Positions 63,009-64,000 of a stretch of 64,000 nt of DNA are shown here, piece by piece. A program made the translations under genes and the position numbers. Position 1 is the first letter of the stretch; each line of letters starts with the position of its first letter. The notes beneath the pieces are model-generated. The model was not told the DNA's origin. It saw only the letters and a program-made list of their open reading frames with translations, and searched no databases. The DNA is from Mucilaginibacter gossypii (GTDB lineage Bacteria > Bacteroidota > Bacteroidia > Sphingobacteriales > Sphingobacteriaceae), in NCBI RefSeq assembly GCF_900100945.1, contig NZ_FNCG01000018.1:1-64000 (forward strand), written 5' to 3'.

Positions 63009-64000
63009 ATGCAAAACCCTAAATTAAACTACTTCTTTGTTCGGTACTGCCGACGTATTCCTCACTTGTGGAACTCATTAATTGGCGATTCCTCAAATTT
63101 CTCGCTTGAATCACGTATATTTCATTCAATCAGCCTAAGCCTGATGGTTTTGGCCGCCTGTTATATTCCATACAATCTTGTCGCGGGTCTGAAAGTAGCA
63201 GCTGTATCATGCCTGTTGATTGGCACCGTTTTCCTACATCAATTCTATTTCTCCAGATTCAGGAGCAAACCGCATAGTAATGTCATATTCGGAATAACCG
63301 GACTTTTCATATTTTCAGTAAACTATTTTTCCAACGCCGGCATCAGCGGTTCCACAGACCTCATCTGGCCGTCTTACTTGTTACTCGTGTTTGCCATCTC
63401 GCCATACCGGCAGCACCTTGCCTGGCTTTCAACATATGTCATCGTTTTTATATTGATCCACTTGGCCGAATACCTCGATCCTTCCCTGGTGAGCCATCCT
63501 TTCGTGCAGGGCGAGGGCCAGGTCCTTGACCGGATCACGGCGTTTCCCATTCCTGTGCTGGCGATTTATATCATAATCAAATTTATCAGGAAAAATTATG
63601 ATAAAGAAAGAAGCGAGGTATCGGAAAAAACGAAGTCCATCGAATTAAGAAACGAGCAAATGCTGCAACACAAAGAACAGCTTGAAAAAAGCAACGCAGA
63701 AAAGAGCAAACTTATGTCGATCATTTCACATGACCTACGAGCGCCCCTGATCAATATCCAAAATTATCTGGAACTATTAAGCGAGGATCAATTGGACAGC
63801 CAGGATAGGGAAATGCTGGAAAACAGTTTGAAAAACGCCACCCGCGATACGATCAACATGTTGTCTAACCTGTTAAACTGGTCAAGGACACAAATGACAG
63901 GCCCCGTTGTTCACCTCACCGCGCTTAACTTGCTGGGTACCCTCCTGCCAACACTGGAAATGGAACGTTCATTGGCTGCAGTAAAAAAGATAGATCTTAG
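63009..64000 (+). CDS. Membrane sensor histidine kinase (truncated by window end)
   Basis: About 330 residues are visible from ATG 63009; the frame is still open at the end. The N-terminal half has about six membrane helices (HSISLSLMVLAACYIPYNL, VAAVSCLLIGTVFLHQFYF, VIFGITGLFIFSVNYFS, LLLVFAISPYRQHLAWLS, VIVFILIHLAEYLD, FPIPVLAIYIIIKFIR), a coiled coil (ELRNEQMLQHKEQLEKSNAE), then the HisKA domain with SIISHDLRAPLINIQNYLEL. The His is the phosphoacceptor. Only the start of the following region (MLSNLLNWSRTQM) is seen; the ATPase domain lies beyond the window. GC-rich codon use. It may partner with the receiver proteins at 13790 or 19502, or with a neighbour beyond the window (inference). Confidence 0.88.
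   Translation, partial: MQNPKLNYFFVRYCRRIPHLWNSLIGDSSNFSLESRIFHSISLSLMVLAACYIPYNLVAGLKVAAVSCLLIGTVFLHQFYFSRFRSKPHSNVIFGITGLFIFSVNYFSNAGISGSTDLIWPSYLLLVFAISPYRQHLAWLSTYVIVFILIHLAEYLDPSLVSHPFVQGEGQVLDRITAFPIPVLAIYIIIKFIRKNYDKERSEVSEKTKSIELRNEQMLQHKEQLEKSNAEKSKLMSIISHDLRAPLINIQNYLELLSEDQLDSQDREMLENSLKNATRDTINMLSNLLNWSRTQMTGPVVHLTALNLLGTLLPTLEMERSLAAVKKIDL

Noticed and set aside
1..64000. CRISPR arrays, rRNA, tRNA, replication origin
   Set aside because: No regularly spaced direct repeats, no rRNA or tRNA sequence, and no origin-like repeat clusters were seen.

Overview
The window looks like a Bacteroidetes chromosome of the Sphingobacteriaceae type, most like Mucilaginibacter. Three things support this: type IX secretion (T9SS) C-terminal sorting domains, an UpxY-type NusG paralogue, and low-GC coding for most of its length. 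Assignment is by protein style only; no 16S, tRNA or other marker gene is present.

Layout. (1) 1-8.7 kb is an accessory region. It holds the tail of an IS110 transposase, a cluster of REP-like palindromes, and a rearrangement junction near 1330 that cut two genes at once: a 13-heptad coiled-coil protein and an Eco57I-like DNA methylase. A methylase-coupled SMC/RecF-like ATPase, two unknown conserved proteins and a RhuM protein follow, so this looks like a damaged restriction or defence island. (2) 9.7-37.6 kb is a large exopolysaccharide (EPS) locus. The main operon is on the minus strand, 37567 to 21109: Wza lipoprotein, Wzc tyrosine kinase, clan GH-A glycosidase, two GT4, Wzx flippase, two GT2, UDP-glucose dehydrogenase, WcaJ-type initiating transferase, heptose kinase/isomerase/adenylyltransferase (rfaE1, gmhA, rfaE2) and a GT9 heptosyltransferase-like enzyme. 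Satellites at 9.7-20 kb add a second GH-A lipoprotein, a Wzy-like polymerase, an acyltransferase-3, an MBOAT/SGNH O-acylation pair, UDP-xylose synthase and two stand-alone receiver proteins. The predicted product is a Wzx/Wzy-type, O-acylated polymer built from UDP-glucuronate or UDP-xylose and possibly ADP-heptose.

(3) 38-49.3 kb encodes three giant exported proteins, also on the minus strand. They combine LamG-like, malectin-like, Ig-like and sugar-dehydrogenase-like propeller modules, and two end in T9SS sorting domains. An intrinsic terminator at 37897-37938 separates them from the EPS operon. (4) 49.6-55 kb is regulatory and accessory: a divergent UpxY-type antiterminator, three of the five copies of a small helix-turn-helix (HTH) family that recurs across the window, a lipoprotein, and a membrane protein sharing an unnamed domain with the giant secreted protein next door. 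(5) 55-64 kb is a patchwork of higher-GC genes (MDR oxidoreductase, SDR, AraC regulator, histidine kinase) mixed with decayed genes: a frameshifted secreted protein, a frameshifted glycosidase tail, and fragments of a carboxymuconolactone decarboxylase, an SDR and a PAS protein. A multi-PAS protein is intact there.

The best candidate for an undescribed system is the combination of the EPS locus, the neighbouring secreted malectin/propeller proteins and the recurrent one-domain HTH family. Functions are inferred from sequence reading only; no database search was run.
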